Below are positions 42,269 through 52,347 of a DNA stretch of 55,451 nucleotides, one piece after another. The position numbers and the translations under genes were made by a program. Location: positions 1 to 55,451 of the forward strand of contig NZ_KV825623.1 in assembly GCF_001831515.1 (NCBI RefSeq). Direction: 5' to 3'. The notes beneath the pieces are model-generated. The model saw only the letters and a list, made by a program, of their open reading frames with translations, had not been told where the DNA came from and did no database searches. Position 1 is the stretch's first letter, and every line of letters starts with the position of its first letter. The DNA comes from Corynebacterium sp. HMSC074A01. GTDB taxonomy: Bacteria > Actinomycetota > Actinomycetes > Mycobacteriales > Mycobacteriaceae.

Positions 42269-44551
42269 CTACACCGCTGCGTTGGGCGCGGTAGCGTGGC
42301 CGAACAGGCTCGGCAGGGTGGACGCCCAGGCGTCGCGAAGCTGGGCGATCTCCAGCTGCTCGGCGCCGAAGCGCAGGATGCCGTCGGCGTTCGTGCGGCC
42401 GATCAGCGCGGCCGGCACGCCAGCGGCACCAGCGCGCTCAACCAGGGCGTCGGCGCGATCGGTGGTCACGACGACCAGGACGCGGGATGCGGACTCGGAG
42501 AACAGCGCGGTGAACGCGTCCTCGTGCACGGCCGCGAGGTCCAGGTCAGCGCCCTTGCCGGAGGTCTGCAGCATCTCGAAGACCGCCTGCGACAAGCCGC
42601 CCTCGGACAGGTCGTGGGCGGCGGTCACGCCGCCGTTGCCCGCGGCATCGGCGAAGAACTGCGCTAGGCGCTCCTCGTTGGCCAGGTCCACCTTCGGCGG
42701 CACGCCGCCAAGGCCTGCGCCGGAGATGTCCTGCCACACGGAGCCGCCGAACTCGTCGAAGGTCTCGCCAAGCAGGACCAGGGAGAACTCCTCATCGGAT
42801 GCAGGCACGTCGTGCGGGTTCGCCTTCGACACGTCCTCGATGACGCCGAGCACGCCGACGACCGGGGTCGGCAGGATCGGGGTCTCGCCGGTCTGGTTGT
42901 AGAAGGACACGTTGCCGCCGGAAACGGGGATGTTCAGCTCCGCGGCACCGTCGGCAAGCCCGTGCACTGCTTCGCGGAACTGCCACATCACGTCCGGGTT
43001 CTCAGGCGAGCCGAAGTTGAGGCAGTTGGTCACCGCGACCGGGGTCGCGCCGGTGACCGCGACGTTGCGGTAGGCCTCGGCCAGCGCCAGGCGCGCGCCC
43101 GCGTTCGGATCGAGGTAGGTGTAGCGACCGGAGGCGTCGGTAGCGATGGCGACGCCACGGTTCGTCTCCTCGTTGATGCGCAGAACACCCGCGTCCGCGC
43201 CGTGCGACTGCACGGTATTGCCGCGCACGTAACGGTCGTACTGCTGCACGATGTAGTCGCGCGAGCACAGCGCAGGCGAGGCGACCATCTTCAGCCAGGC
43301 AGCAGACAGCGCCTCTTGCTTATCGACGCCCCCACGTTCCCGAACCCCGTCAATCCAGTCCGGGCGGGCGAATGGGCGCTCGTAGACCGGGCCCTCGTCG
43401 ATAGACGACGGCGGGGCGTCCAGCACGACCTTGCCGCCGTGGGTGACCACGTAGCGGTCCTTCTCGTCGGTCACCTCGCCGATGACGGCGGCGCCGACGT
43501 CCCACTTCGCGCAGATCTCCATGAAGCGATCCACGTTCTCTGGGGTGACCACGGCGCACATGCGCTCCTGGGACTCGGAGGCGAGGATCTCTGCGGCCGA
43601 CATGTCCTCGGCGCGCAGCGGCACGTTGTCCAGGTTGACGCGCATGCCGCCGTCGCCAGCCGCTGCCAGCTCGGAAGTCGCACACGCCAGGCCGCCGCCG
43701 CCGAGGTCCTGGATACCCACGACCACGCCAGCGTGGTAGAGCTCCAGGCAGCACTCGATAAGCACCTTCTCCGCGAACGGGTCGCCGACCTGGACTGCGG
43801 GCAGCTTGCGCTCCTCGCCTTCCTCGAAGGTCGCCGAGCCCAGCACGGAGACGCCACCGATGCCGTCAAGGCCCGTGCGGGAGCCGAAGAGCACCACCTT
43901 GTTGCCGGTGCCGGAGGCGAAGGCGAGCTTCAGGTCCTCGACCTTCAGCGTGCCCACGCACAGCGCGTTGACCAGCGGGTTGCCCGCGTACGCCGCATCG
44001 AAGACGGTCTCGCCGCCGATGTTCGGCAGGCCCAGCGAGTTGCCGTAGCCGCCGATGCCGTGGACCACACCCGGCAGGACACGCTTGGTGTCCTCGGCGT
44101 CAGCCGGGCCGAAGCGCAGCTGGTCCATCACGGCAATCGGGCGCGCGCCCATCGCCATGATGTCGCGGACGATGCCGCCCACACCGGTCGCGGCACCCTG
44201 GTAGGGCTCCACGAACGACGGGTGGTTGTGGCTTTCCACGCGGAAGGTCACCGCGTCGCCGTCACCAATGTCCACCACACCGGCGTTTTCACCGATGCCG
44301 GCGAGGATCTTGGAGGCCATCTCCTCGGTCATGGTCTCGCCAAAGTAGCGCAGGTGCACCTTGGAGGACTTGTACGAGCAGTGCTCGGACCACATCACGG
44401 AGTAGACGGTCAGCTCAGCGTCCGTGGGTCGGCGGCCCAGGATGGACTTAATCTTTTCGTATTCTTCGTCGCGCAGCCCCAGCTCCGCATACGGCTGCTC
44501 AAGGTCGGGGGTTGCTTGCGCGTTCTCGACGGTGTCGTCGTGCACAGTCAT
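42269..44551 (-). CDS. purL: Phosphoribosylformylglycinamidine synthase, large subunit PurL
   Basis: The ATP-dependent synthetase subunit of the three-part FGAM synthase (PurS-PurQ-PurL). The 760-aa length matches the small PurL of Gram-positive bacteria rather than the 1300-aa fused enzyme. Motifs are [15 protein letters not shown] with the catalytic His near residue 60, [26 protein letters not shown] near 105, and [21 protein letters not shown] near 290. It starts 6 bp after purQ ends; purS, purQ and purL form one operon. Confidence 0.97.
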   Translation of the reverse strand: MTVHDDTVENAQATPDLEQPYAELGLRDEEYEKIKSILGRRPTDAELTVYSVMWSEHCSYKSSKVHLRYFGETMTEEMASKILAGIGENAGVVDIGDGDAVTFRVESHNHPSFVEPYQGAATGVGGIVRDIMAMGARPIAVMDQLRFGPADAEDTKRVLPGVVHGIGGYGNSLGLPNIGGETVFDAAYAGNPLVNALCVGTLKVEDLKLAFASGTGNKVVLFGSRTGLDGIGGVSVLGSATFEEGEERKLPAVQVGDPFAEKVLIECCLELYHAGVVVGIQDLGGGGLACATSELAAAGDGGMRVNLDNVPLRAEDMSAAEILASESQERMCAVVTPENVDRFMEICAKWDVGAAVIGEVTDEKDRYVVTHGGKVVLDAPPSSIDEGPVYERPFARPDWIDGVRERGGVDKQEALSAAWLKMVASPALCSRDYIVQQYDRYVRGNTVQSHGADAGVLRINEETNRGVAIATDASGRYTYLDPNAGARLALAEAYRNVAVTGATPVAVTNCLNFGSPENPDVMWQFREAVHGLADGAAELNIPVSGGNVSFYNQTGETPILPTPVVGVLGVIEDVSKANPHDVPASDEEFSLVLLGETFDEFGGSVWQDISGAGLGGVPPKVDLANEERLAQFFADAAGNGGVTAAHDLSEGGLSQAVFEMLQTSGKGADLDLAAVHEDAFTALFSESASRVLVVVTTDRADALVERAGAAGVPAALIGRTNADGILRFGAEQLEIAQLRDAWASTLPSLFGHATAPNAAV

Positions 44552-44557
44552 GGTCGT

Positions 44558-45238
44558 CTACGCTCCGATCTTCGAAATAGCGTCGATGGCGGATTCAAAC
44601 AGGCCAAGCCCGTCCGTGGACGGGCCGGTGAGCACCTCAACGGCGTGCTCCGGGTGCGGCATGAGACCGACAACGCGACCGGTCTCATTGGTCACACCGG
44701 CGATCGCGTTCGCGGAGCCGTTGAAGTTGTCCGTGTAGCGGAAGACCACGCGGCCCTCCTGCTCCAGCTGGTGCACAGTCTCCTTGTCGGCCTGGAAGCG
44801 GCCCTCGCCGTGCTTCGCGGGCACAAGGATCTTCTGGCCGGACTCAAAGCGAGAGGTCCACGCGGTGTCCGCGTTGGCGATCTCCAGGTAGGTGTCCACG
44901 CAGTGGAAGTTCAGGTGCTGGTTGCGGGTCAGCGCGCCCGGCAGCAGACCAGCCTCGGTGAGGATCTGGAAGCCGTTGCAGATACCGAGGACGGGCATAC
45001 CCTTCTTCGCGGCCTCCACCACGGCACCCATCATCGGTGCCTGCGCGGCGATCGCGCCGGAGCGCAGGTAATCGCCGTAGGAGAAGCCACCCGGCACGAC
45101 GACTGCGTCCACGCCGGTCAGATCATCATCGGCGTGCCAGAGCTGCTTCGGCTCGGCACCTGCGAGGCGTACGGCGCGCAACGCGTCGACGTCGTCAAGC
45201 GTGCCAGGAAACGTAATTACGCCAATGGTTGCCGTCAT
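44558..45238 (-). CDS. purQ: Phosphoribosylformylglycinamidine synthase, glutaminase subunit PurQ
   Basis: A 226-aa class I glutamine amidotransferase that feeds ammonia to PurL. The nucleophile is Cys87 in [12 protein letters not shown]. The early [20 protein letters not shown] and the late MPHPEHAVE, which carries the catalytic His and Glu, are both present. Its first codons overlap the purS stop by 4 bp, a translational-coupling arrangement. Confidence 0.97.
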   Translation of the reverse strand: MTATIGVITFPGTLDDVDALRAVRLAGAEPKQLWHADDDLTGVDAVVVPGGFSYGDYLRSGAIAAQAPMMGAVVEAAKKGMPVLGICNGFQILTEAGLLPGALTRNQHLNFHCVDTYLEIANADTAWTSRFESGQKILVPAKHGEGRFQADKETVHQLEQEGRVVFRYTDNFNGSANAIAGVTNETGRVVGLMPHPEHAVEVLTGPSTDGLGLFESAIDAISKIGA

Positions 45239-45465
45239 CGAATAACCTCAAAATCCTCGATCACAGTGTTTGCCAGCAGGGTCTCGGCCACGCGCTCGAG
45301 CTCCTCATCCGTGACGGAGTCATCCACCTCAATCTCGAAGCGCTTGCCCTGGCGGACATCCTCGACCCCGTTCACCCCGATTCGCCCCAACGCGCGCTGG
45401 ACCGCTTGGCCCTGCGGATCCAAGATTTCAGCCTTCGGCATGACATTTACCACGACACGTGCCAT
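45235..45465 (-). CDS. purS: Phosphoribosylformylglycinamidine synthase subunit PurS
   Basis: A 76-aa subunit that bridges PurL and PurQ. The text [25 protein letters not shown] and the [19 protein letters not shown] strand are the PurS signature. First gene of purSQL, with a TATACT -10 box 40 bp upstream. Confidence 0.95.
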   Translation of the reverse strand: MARVVVNVMPKAEILDPQGQAVQRALGRIGVNGVEDVRQGKRFEIEVDDSVTDEELERVAETLLANTVIEDFEVIR

Positions 45466-45504
45466 GAGATTCCTTCATTAGTCAGAGGTCAGCAGACGTG
45501 GGCA

Positions 45505-45510
45505 AGTATA
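45505..45510 (-). promoter_or_regulatory. -10 element of the purSQL promoter
   Basis: On the minus strand TATACT lies 40 bp upstream of the purS start and matches the corynebacterial -10 consensus well. The -35 region is poor. Confidence 0.45.
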
Positions 45511-45660
45511 TCCGACGCCTTAGGGGAACTTGTAGCGGTCCAAAAGGTGAACACTGGCTGAATTTTGTGTTTTCCCTGGCTCCTCGCCGTGCGGAGGCGG
45601 GCATCTGACGTTAGCTTGGCTGGGAATGTACCCGCTTTTGCCCTTTTGAAGGATTTGCCC

Positions 45661-48600
45661 ATGCGTTCTGCCCACCGTCTCACCACCGCTTTCGTCATCG
45701 CGCTTGCCGCAGGCACCGTCACTGTGCCCACCGCCTACGCGGCTCCCGACGGCTCCAACGTGGTCATCAACGAGGTCTACGGAGGCGGCGGCAACTCCGG
45801 CTCCACTATCTCCAACGACTTCGTTGAGCTGTACAACCCCACCGATGCCGACATCGACATCACCGGATGGGTCCTCGTCCAGCAGGCCGCCAACGGCAAC
45901 TCCGGCAACACGACGAAGCTTTCCGGCTCCGTGCCTGCGGGCGGCTACTTCCTGATCAAGGGTGCCGCGGGCTCCAACAAGGACAACCCGCTCGAGAACG
46001 CCGACTTCGAGAGCACCTTCAACTTCGGTGGCAAGGAAGCGAGCGCCGTGCTTCACGACGCCTCCGGTAACCAAGTCGACCTCGTCGGCTGGGGCGGAGC
46101 GAAGAACTTTGAGGGCGCGCCTGCCAAGGGCACCTCGAACTCCACCTCCGTCCAGCGCAAGGAGGTCGGCAAAGACACTGATAACAACGCCGCCGATTTC
46201 GAGGTGGCCACCCCGACCCCGCAGGGCTCCGGCAATGCTCCGGTGGAACCGGGCGAGCCTTCTGAGCCGAATGACCCGCCGGTACAGCCGCCGGCCCCGG
46301 GCGAGGTCACCCCGATCGCCGAGATCCAGGGCACCGGCACGGCCTCCCCTCTCGACGGCCAGACCGTGACCACCGAGGGCGTCGTTACCGCCGTGTTTGA
46401 CGAGGGCGGCAAGAACGGCTTCTTCCTCCAGACCGCAGGCACCGGCGGCGCGGAGAAGAAGGTCGGCGACGCTTCCGACGCCATCTTCGTCTACATGGGC
46501 AGCAACCAGGACTTCCCGCAGCGGGGCGACTCCCTGAAGGTCACCGGCAAGGTCTCCGAGTACTACAACCAGACCCAGCTCACCCTGGCATCGAAGCAGA
46601 AGCTGGATGTAGCGCTCGAGGCACCGAAGGCAATCGCGATTGATGAGCTGCCGGCTGGCGACGACGCCCGCGAGCCCTACGAGGGCATGCTGGTCCGCCC
46701 CGGCACCCACACCGTGACCGACAACTACTCGCTGAACAACACCGGCGATCTCGGTCTGGTCGCAGGAGACAAGGCGCTCTACAACTTCACCGACATCAAC
46801 ACCCCGAGCAAGAGCGAATTCGCCACCTACGAGGCCGACGCCGCAGCGCGTGCGGTCTACCTGGACGACGGGCGCACCCGCAACTACTTCAAGACCGACA
46901 AAACTACGCCGCTGCCCTACCTGGTCACCTCCGACAAGGGTGTCAAGTCCATCCGCACCACCGATCAGGTTGAATTCCAGACCGACGTGGTGGTCGACTA
47001 CTCCTTCGATAAGTGGCGTTACCAGCCACTGCAGCCGATCACCGGCAAGAACGTCGCAGACGAGCTCCCGATCACCTGGGAAGACTCGCGCGCCACCTCC
47101 ATCGACGTGCCGAGCCAGGTCAAGGGCGACTACTCCATCGGCTTCTTCAACGTGCTCAACTACTTCTCCTCCCTCGGCAAGGACGAGAAGGGGTGCAAGG
47201 CCCACAACGACAAGGAAGGCAACCCCATTACTGCGAACCGTTGCAAGGTTCGCGGCGCGTACACCGCGGATGCATTCGGCAACCAGCAGGCGAAGATCGT
47301 CACTGCGATCAACACGCTCGACGTCGACGTGCTCGGCCTGTCTGAGATTGAGAACACTGCCGCTGTCACCGGCGACGTCGCCAAGCGCGACGAAACCCTG
47401 CGCAACCTCGTCGACGCCTTGAACAAGGCCGCGGGCAAGGAGCAGTGGGAGCTCGTAGCCTCCCCGACTCAGCTCGGCACCAACGAGGACGTCATCCGCG
47501 TTGCCTTCATCTACAAGAAGGACAAGGTCCGCCCGGTTGGCGAGTCCAAGATCTTCGACGACCCCGCCTACACCGGCACCGCCCGCCAACCGCTCGCCCA
47601 GGAATTTGCGCCGGTCGAGGGCGAAGGCAACTTCGTCGCCGTGGTCAACCACTTCAAGTCCAAGGGCTCCGTCGCACGAAACGACGGGGACTCCGGCGAC
47701 GGCCAGGGTAACAACGCGAACGTGCGCAAGACACAGTCGCAGGCCCTTCTCGACCGCCTGAAGAAGGAAGATGCCTGGGCTGACCTGCCGACCTTCATCA
47801 TCGGCGACCTGAACTCCTACTCCCGCGAGGACGCAATCACGGCGCTGGAGCAGGGCGGCTTCACCCTGGTCCACTCTGAGAAGGACTTCGACCAGGCCTC
47901 CTACCAGTTCGGCGGCCGCCTCGGCTCGCTCGACCACGTGCTGGCCAACACCGCCGCGAGCGACCTCGTGCAAGACTCCGCTGTGTGGAACATCAACGGC
48001 GACGAGTCCGTCGCCTTCGAGTACTCCCGCCACATGGCCAACGCGCAGAGCTTCCTCGGTGACGGTGCCAATCCGCTCTACGGCTACGGCAACCCGTTCC
48101 GCTCCTCCGACCACGACCCGATCAAGGTCGGCTTCAACCTGAAGGCTTCCGAGGAAGAGCCTGGCGAGGAGCCGGGTGATGAGCCGGGTGAGGAGCCCGC
48201 AGCAGATCGCAGCATCATCAAGGCTGAAGTTCGTGAAGACGGCCACCTGTGGGTCACCTACTCCGACGATGCAGACAACCCAGTCGACCTGGGCAAGGTC
48301 ACCGGTGAGGACGGCAAGGACGGTGCTGACGGTAAGGACGGCGAGCAGGGTCCGAAGGGCGATAAGGGCGACAAGGGTGACGCCGGTGCCGATGGCAAGG
48401 ATGGTGCCGACGGCAAGAACGGTGCAGACGGTAAAGACGGTGAGCAGGGCCCGAAGGGGGACAAGGGCGACAAGGGTGACGCCGGTGCCGACGGCAAGAA
48501 CGGTGCAGACGGTAAGGACGGCGCTGCTGGCAAGGATGGCAGCGACGGCCGCGGCATCGAATCCGTCTCGATCAACGAAAACGGTGAGCTGATCATCACC

Positions 48601-49332
48601 TACACCGACGGCAAGTCCGAAAACGCTGGCAAGGTCACCGGGAACGACGGCAAGGACGGTAAAGACGGCGAGCAGGGCCCGAAGGGCGATAAGGGCGAAG
48701 CTGGTGCCGGTGGCGCAGACGGCGCCGATGGCAAGGACGGAGAGCGCGGCTCGAAGGGCGACAAGGGAGACAAGGGCGACGCCGGTGCTGATGGCAAGGA
48801 TGGTGCCGACGGCAAGGACGGAGAGCGCGGCCCGAAGGGCGACAAGGGAGACAAGGGCGACGCCGGTGCTGATGGCAAGGACGGCACTGACGGTGCCGCA
48901 GGCGAAACCGGCAAGAACGGCGCTGCTGGTCGCGGCGTCAAGAGCTTCGAGATCGTCGACGGTGTGCTCGTAGTTGCCTACACCGATGGCACGGTGCAGA
49001 AGGTTGGCCCGATCGCTGGCAATGACGTGGCTGCAGGAAGCGACGGCGAAGACGGCAAGGACGGCCGCGGCGTAGAGAAGGTTGCAGTAGACGACGAGGG
49101 CAACCTGGTCATCACCTTCACCGACGGCACCACCCAGAATGCTGGTCAGGTGCAGCGCCCGGTGCAGGATGGCGGTGACCAGGGGACGTCGACGAACGGT
49201 AGCTCCACCTTCGGCACGGTTCTCGGCATCATCGCAGCACTGCTCGCGGCGCTCGGTCTCGGCGGTGCCGCCGCGTACCACTTCATGCCGCAGCAGGTCA
49301 ACGAACTGCTGAAGCAGGTGGGCCTGCGCTAG
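45661..49332 (+). CDS. Secreted ExeM/NucH-type nuclease with collagen-like repeats
   Basis: A 1223-aa exported protein. Signal peptide 1-28 (cut after AYA). A lamin-tail domain (about 30-170) starts VVINEVYGGGGNSGSTISNDF. An OB-fold region lies near 215-320. The endonuclease/exonuclease/phosphatase domain (about 485-825) begins SIGFFNVLNYFSS and has metal and catalytic residues in LSEIENT, GDLNSYSRED (near 714) and SSDHDPI (near 815). Two long collagen-like Gly-x-y tracts (about 880-961 and 993-1090, mostly GKDG, GPKG and GDKG units) alternate with four related beta repeats ending in TYTDG-like text. A C-terminal transmembrane helix (about 1185-1207) is not preceded by LPXTG. ATG 45661 follows GAAGGA. 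Probably a cell-tethered extracellular DNase. Confidence 0.92.
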   Translation: MRSAHRLTTAFVIALAAGTVTVPTAYAAPDGSNVVINEVYGGGGNSGSTISNDFVELYNPTDADIDITGWVLVQQAANGNSGNTTKLSGSVPAGGYFLIKGAAGSNKDNPLENADFESTFNFGGKEASAVLHDASGNQVDLVGWGGAKNFEGAPAKGTSNSTSVQRKEVGKDTDNNAADFEVATPTPQGSGNAPVEPGEPSEPNDPPVQPPAPGEVTPIAEIQGTGTASPLDGQTVTTEGVVTAVFDEGGKNGFFLQTAGTGGAEKKVGDASDAIFVYMGSNQDFPQRGDSLKVTGKVSEYYNQTQLTLASKQKLDVALEAPKAIAIDELPAGDDAREPYEGMLVRPGTHTVTDNYSLNNTGDLGLVAGDKALYNFTDINTPSKSEFATYEADAAARAVYLDDGRTRNYFKTDKTTPLPYLVTSDKGVKSIRTTDQVEFQTDVVVDYSFDKWRYQPLQPITGKNVADELPITWEDSRATSIDVPSQVKGDYSIGFFNVLNYFSSLGKDEKGCKAHNDKEGNPITANRCKVRGAYTADAFGNQQAKIVTAINTLDVDVLGLSEIENTAAVTGDVAKRDETLRNLVDALNKAAGKEQWELVASPTQLGTNEDVIRVAFIYKKDKVRPVGESKIFDDPAYTGTARQPLAQEFAPVEGEGNFVAVVNHFKSKGSVARNDGDSGDGQGNNANVRKTQSQALLDRLKKEDAWADLPTFIIGDLNSYSREDAITALEQGGFTLVHSEKDFDQASYQFGGRLGSLDHVLANTAASDLVQDSAVWNINGDESVAFEYSRHMANAQSFLGDGANPLYGYGNPFRSSDHDPIKVGFNLKASEEEPGEEPGDEPGEEPAADRSIIKAEVREDGHLWVTYSDDADNPVDLGKVTGEDGKDGADGKDGEQGPKGDKGDKGDAGADGKDGADGKNGADGKDGEQGPKGDKGDKGDAGADGKNGADGKDGAAGKDGSDGRGIESVSINENGELIITYTDGKSENAGKVTGNDGKDGKDGEQGPKGDKGEAGAGGADGADGKDGERGSKGDKGDKGDAGADGKDGADGKDGERGPKGDKGDKGDAGADGKDGTDGAAGETGKNGAAGRGVKSFEIVDGVLVVAYTDGTVQKVGPIAGNDVAAGSDGEDGKDGRGVEKVAVDDEGNLVITFTDGTTQNAGQVQRPVQDGGDQGTSTNGSSTFGTVLGIIAALLAALGLGGAAAYHFMPQQVNELLKQVGLR
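48301..48930 (+). repeat. Collagen-like coding repeats in the nuclease gene
   Basis: Two blocks of 9- and 18-bp in-frame repeats encode Gly-x-y triplets (GADGKDG, GEQGPKG, GDKGDKGDAG). Neighbouring units are nearly identical in DNA, so copy number is probably unstable by slippage or recombination. Confidence 0.85.
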
Positions 49333-49352
49333 CGGGTTCCGCCCATACGAAA

Positions 49353-49402
49353 CGCTGACGACTGTTTTGCCAACAGCGCAAAACAGTCGTCAACGCATTT
49401 TT
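49353..49402. terminator. Terminator after the nuclease gene
   Basis: CGCTGACGACTGTTTTGC pairs with its complement at 49378-49395 (18 bp with one mismatch, 7-nt loop), followed by CATTTTTTA. Confidence 0.85.
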
Positions 49403-49448
49403 TAGCCGGATTCCGAAAACCTGACCTGCGGTTTTAGCACACCCGGCT

Positions 49449-49490
49449 CGCTGATGACTGTTTTCCAAAAAACAAAAACAGTCATCAGCG
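49449..49490. terminator. Terminator of the deacetylase-like gene, related in sequence to the previous one
   Basis: CGCTGATGACTGTTTT pairs perfectly with AAAACAGTCATCAGCG (16 bp, 10-nt A-rich loop). It differs from the previous stem at only one of its first 16 bases. It faces the minus-strand gene ending at 49525. Confidence 0.75.
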
Positions 49491-49524
49491 TTCAGCCGAC
49501 GCGAAACCAGTCAACAACCACGCC

Positions 49525-50208
49525 CTACAGGAACGCCCGGTAGTCCGCGGGCTCCGCGCCGTTGGCCTGGGCGCACAGGATCGCGGCGGTGAAGTCGCGG
49601 CGGACCTTCTTTTTGTGCAGCTCGCGGGCCGAGATAGACAGTCGGATCGTGTTGCCCTTCTCCGCCCCGCGGACGGCGGCGGCGATGATGTTGCGGCGCC
49701 ACCACTTGGCCGTGCCGTAGCCTTCGCCGACGGAGAGGTTGCGGCAGCGGAGGAAGGGGGTCGCGGGGTCGTCGACAAGCGAGTAGATGCCGCTGGTCGA
49801 CACGGCGAGCCGGAAGCCGAACTCCGGAAGGACGGCGAGGGTACCCTCCGACATCTGCCAGCGCGGGGGCGCGAACATGTCGAGGTGGAAGCCGAGCGCC
49901 TCCATCTGCCGGGTCGCGCCCTTGAGGCGCAGGCGGGCTTCGTGCTCGCCGAGGGTGGCGAACTCGGAGCGGCGCCCCTGTACTGCCTGGTCAAACCCGT
50001 TGAGCAGGACGGCGCGGTGCTCCGCCTGTTCGAGCAGCCAGTCGCGAGTGCGCCCGTCCTTGGCCACGTGCCACCGCTTGTCAATGTGCGGCGCGACCAG
50101 CAGGGACACCGGGATCCCCTTGCGGTCGAGGCCTTTGACCAGCGGGATGACATCATCCAGGGTGTCATCAAAAATGGAGGAAATAGAGACGAGAAGGCGA
50201 CCGGACAT
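49525..50208 (-). CDS. DUF2334-type polysaccharide-deacetylase-like protein, probably degenerate
   Basis: A 227-aa protein starting MSGRLLVSISSIFDDTLDDVIPLVKGL, the usual beginning of actinobacterial DUF2334 proteins. The matching APPRWQMSEGTLAVLPEFGFRLAV (near residue 115) and RRNIIAAAVRGAEKGNTIRLSISARELHK follow. The family motif LHGYD, which carries a metal-binding His, is here LLNGFDQ, so a metal ligand seems lost and enzymatic activity is doubtful. It lies 5 bp downstream of ptrB on the same strand. Confidence 0.82.
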   Translation of the reverse strand: MSGRLLVSISSIFDDTLDDVIPLVKGLDRKGIPVSLLVAPHIDKRWHVAKDGRTRDWLLEQAEHRAVLLNGFDQAVQGRRSEFATLGEHEARLRLKGATRQMEALGFHLDMFAPPRWQMSEGTLAVLPEFGFRLAVSTSGIYSLVDDPATPFLRCRNLSVGEGYGTAKWWRRNIIAAAVRGAEKGNTIRLSISARELHKKKVRRDFTAAILCAQANGAEPADYRAFL

Positions 50209-50213
50209 ACGGG

Positions 50214-52322
50214 TTATTCTCCCACATCCGGGACGGCTTTGCTCTTCACCAGGGTCCACGCGTACTCGAAGGCGGTCTGCTTCCACTTGGCGTAGCGGCC
50301 GGATACCCCGCCGTGGCCCGCGGACATCTCGGTCTTGAGCAGGATCTCGCCGGCGGTGGCGTATTCACGCAGCTTGGCCACCCACTTCGCGGGCTCGACG
50401 TAGAGCACGCGCGTGTCGTTGAGGCTGGTCACGGCCAAGATGTCCGGGTAGTCCTGAGCCGTGATGTTCTCGTAGGGCGCGTAGGTGGACATGTAGTCGT
50501 AAACCTCGGGGTCGTGGTAGGGGTCACCCCACTCCTCCCATTCGCCGACTGTGAGCGGCAGCTCCGGCTTGAGAATCGAGGTCAGCGGGTCCACGAACGG
50601 CACGATCGCCTGGATACCCGCGAACTTCTCCGGCGCCATGTTCGCCACCGCGCCCATGAGCAGGCCACCCGCGGAGCCGCCCTCCGCCACGAGGTGCTCG
50701 GGGTCGGTGATGCCGAGCTCGATGAGGGTGTCGGCGCAGGCGATGAAGTCGGTAAACGTATTCTTCTTGTGCAGCATTTTGCCCTGGTCGTACCAGCTGC
50801 GCCCCATCTCGCCGCCGCCGCGCACGTGCGCGCACGCCCACACCATGCCGCGATCAAGCAGCGACAGGCGCGCGATGGAAAAGCCCGGGTCCATCGAGGC
50901 CTCATAAGAGCCGTACCCGTAGAGCAAGGTGGGGGCTACGCCCGGGGCCATTGCTTTGCGACGCACCACCGACACCGGCACCTCTACCCCATCCTCAGCC
51001 TTCGCCCAGATCCGCTCCGCGACGTAGTCCTCCGGGTTGTAGCCGCCCTCAACCTCCTGCTCCTTGAGCAGGGTGAACGTTCCATCGGCGACGTGGTAGT
51101 CCAGAAGCTGCGACGGCTGCGTATACGAGGTGTAGCCCACCCGGACAACAGGCGCGTCCCACTCCGGGTTGCCCGCCAGGCCCGCGGTGTAGAGCTCCTC
51201 GGAAAACTCCAGCTCCTTAAACGGGGCGAAGTCGCCACCAGTCAGCGACGCGACCGCCAGCCGGGAGATCCCGCCGCGTCGGTACGACATGAACATGAAG
51301 TCGCGGTAGGTGTCGATGCCCTCGATCCGCATGGTGTCCGAATGCGGCACGATGACCGGCAGGTCGCGCAGGTCAGGCAGCTCGTCGGTGGCGAGCGGGG
51401 TGGTGCTCACGGCGAAGCTCGGGCCGCGGCGGTTGTGTGTGATGACCCAGTATTCGTCCTCGCCGAGCTTGGCGTAGTCCGGGTGGTACTCCACGCCTGC
51501 GGTGCGCGGCCACAGCACCTCAAAAGGCGCGGTCGGCGCTGCAAGCGGGGTAACCCGGTACTCCGTGGTCAGCGAGGACGAGGCAATGATGTACACAAAG
51601 CGCTCCGCGCGGTCGGCACCCACACCGACGCCGAACTTCTCGTCCTCCTCCTCGTAGACCAGCACGTCGTCTGCGGCAGCGGTGCCAACCTTGTGGCGCC
51701 AGACCTGGTAGGGACGCCACGCGTCGTCTACGCGGATGTAGAACAGGTAGTCCTCGCCTGCCCAAGTCGCGCCGTAGAAGACGCCCTCGATCACGTCTGG
51801 GAGCAGCTCGCCGGTGTCTAAGTCCTTGATGCGCAGGTCAAAGCGCTCATCACCGGTGGTGTCCACCGAGTAGGCCAGCAGCCTGCCGGACGAGGTGACC
51901 GAGGATGCGCCGAGGGAGAAGAAGTCGTGGCCTTTGGCGAGCTCGTTGGCGTCGAGAAGCACCTGCTCCCCGGGCATCTGATCGGCGACCTCGGGCGGGG
52001 TCCACGGCTCGCCGGTGGCCGGCACGCGGCACGACAGGGCGTAGTCCTTGCCCTCGATCGTGCGGCCGTAGTACCACCAGTCGCCCGCGCGCTGTGGGAC
52101 GGACATATCCGTCTCTTTGACGCGCGATTTGATCTCGCCGTAAATGGTGTCGGCGAGCCCGCGGAACCCCTGCGTGGCGTGCTCGGTGGCGGCGTTTTCC
52201 GCCTCCAAGTACGCAATCGTTTCGGGGCTGTTCTTATCGCGCAGCCACTCGTAATCGTCGACGAACTCGCGGCCGTGGAACGAGCGGGTAATCGGGTGTT
52301 TGGGTGCCTTCGGGAATTCCAT
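50214..52322 (-). CDS. ptrB: Oligopeptidase B-like S9 prolyl oligopeptidase family enzyme
   Basis: A 702-aa serine peptidase with an N-terminal beta-propeller and a C-terminal alpha/beta-hydrolase domain. The nucleophile is in AEGGSAGGLLMGAV (near residue 550) and the His in MSAGHGGVSGRY near the C-terminus. The preceding TLLYGYGSYEASMDPGFSIARLSLLDRGMVWACAHVRGGGEMGRSWYDQGK block is typical of oligopeptidase B, which cuts short peptides after Arg or Lys. Likely cytoplasmic, as no signal peptide is seen. The start MEFPKAPKHP at 52322 was chosen over an open frame to 52376. Confidence 0.9.
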   Translation of the reverse strand: MEFPKAPKHPITRSFHGREFVDDYEWLRDKNSPETIAYLEAENAATEHATQGFRGLADTIYGEIKSRVKETDMSVPQRAGDWWYYGRTIEGKDYALSCRVPATGEPWTPPEVADQMPGEQVLLDANELAKGHDFFSLGASSVTSSGRLLAYSVDTTGDERFDLRIKDLDTGELLPDVIEGVFYGATWAGEDYLFYIRVDDAWRPYQVWRHKVGTAAADDVLVYEEEDEKFGVGVGADRAERFVYIIASSSLTTEYRVTPLAAPTAPFEVLWPRTAGVEYHPDYAKLGEDEYWVITHNRRGPSFAVSTTPLATDELPDLRDLPVIVPHSDTMRIEGIDTYRDFMFMSYRRGGISRLAVASLTGGDFAPFKELEFSEELYTAGLAGNPEWDAPVVRVGYTSYTQPSQLLDYHVADGTFTLLKEQEVEGGYNPEDYVAERIWAKAEDGVEVPVSVVRRKAMAPGVAPTLLYGYGSYEASMDPGFSIARLSLLDRGMVWACAHVRGGGEMGRSWYDQGKMLHKKNTFTDFIACADTLIELGITDPEHLVAEGGSAGGLLMGAVANMAPEKFAGIQAIVPFVDPLTSILKPELPLTVGEWEEWGDPYHDPEVYDYMSTYAPYENITAQDYPDILAVTSLNDTRVLYVEPAKWVAKLREYATAGEILLKTEMSAGHGGVSGRYAKWKQTAFEYAWTLVKSKAVPDVGE

Positions 52323-52347
52323 AGGCACCCAGCCTAGGGCACGATGC

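Noticed and set aside
45520..49281. A 1253-codon open frame on the minus strand opposite the nuclease gene
   Set aside because: It has no signal, domain or ribosome site and is explained by high GC and the Gly-rich repeats on the coding strand. The plus-strand protein has clear domains.
45661..49332. A sortase LPXTG anchor on the nuclease
   Set aside because: No LPXTG-like motif precedes the C-terminal hydrophobic helix, so membrane retention rather than sortase linkage is more likely.
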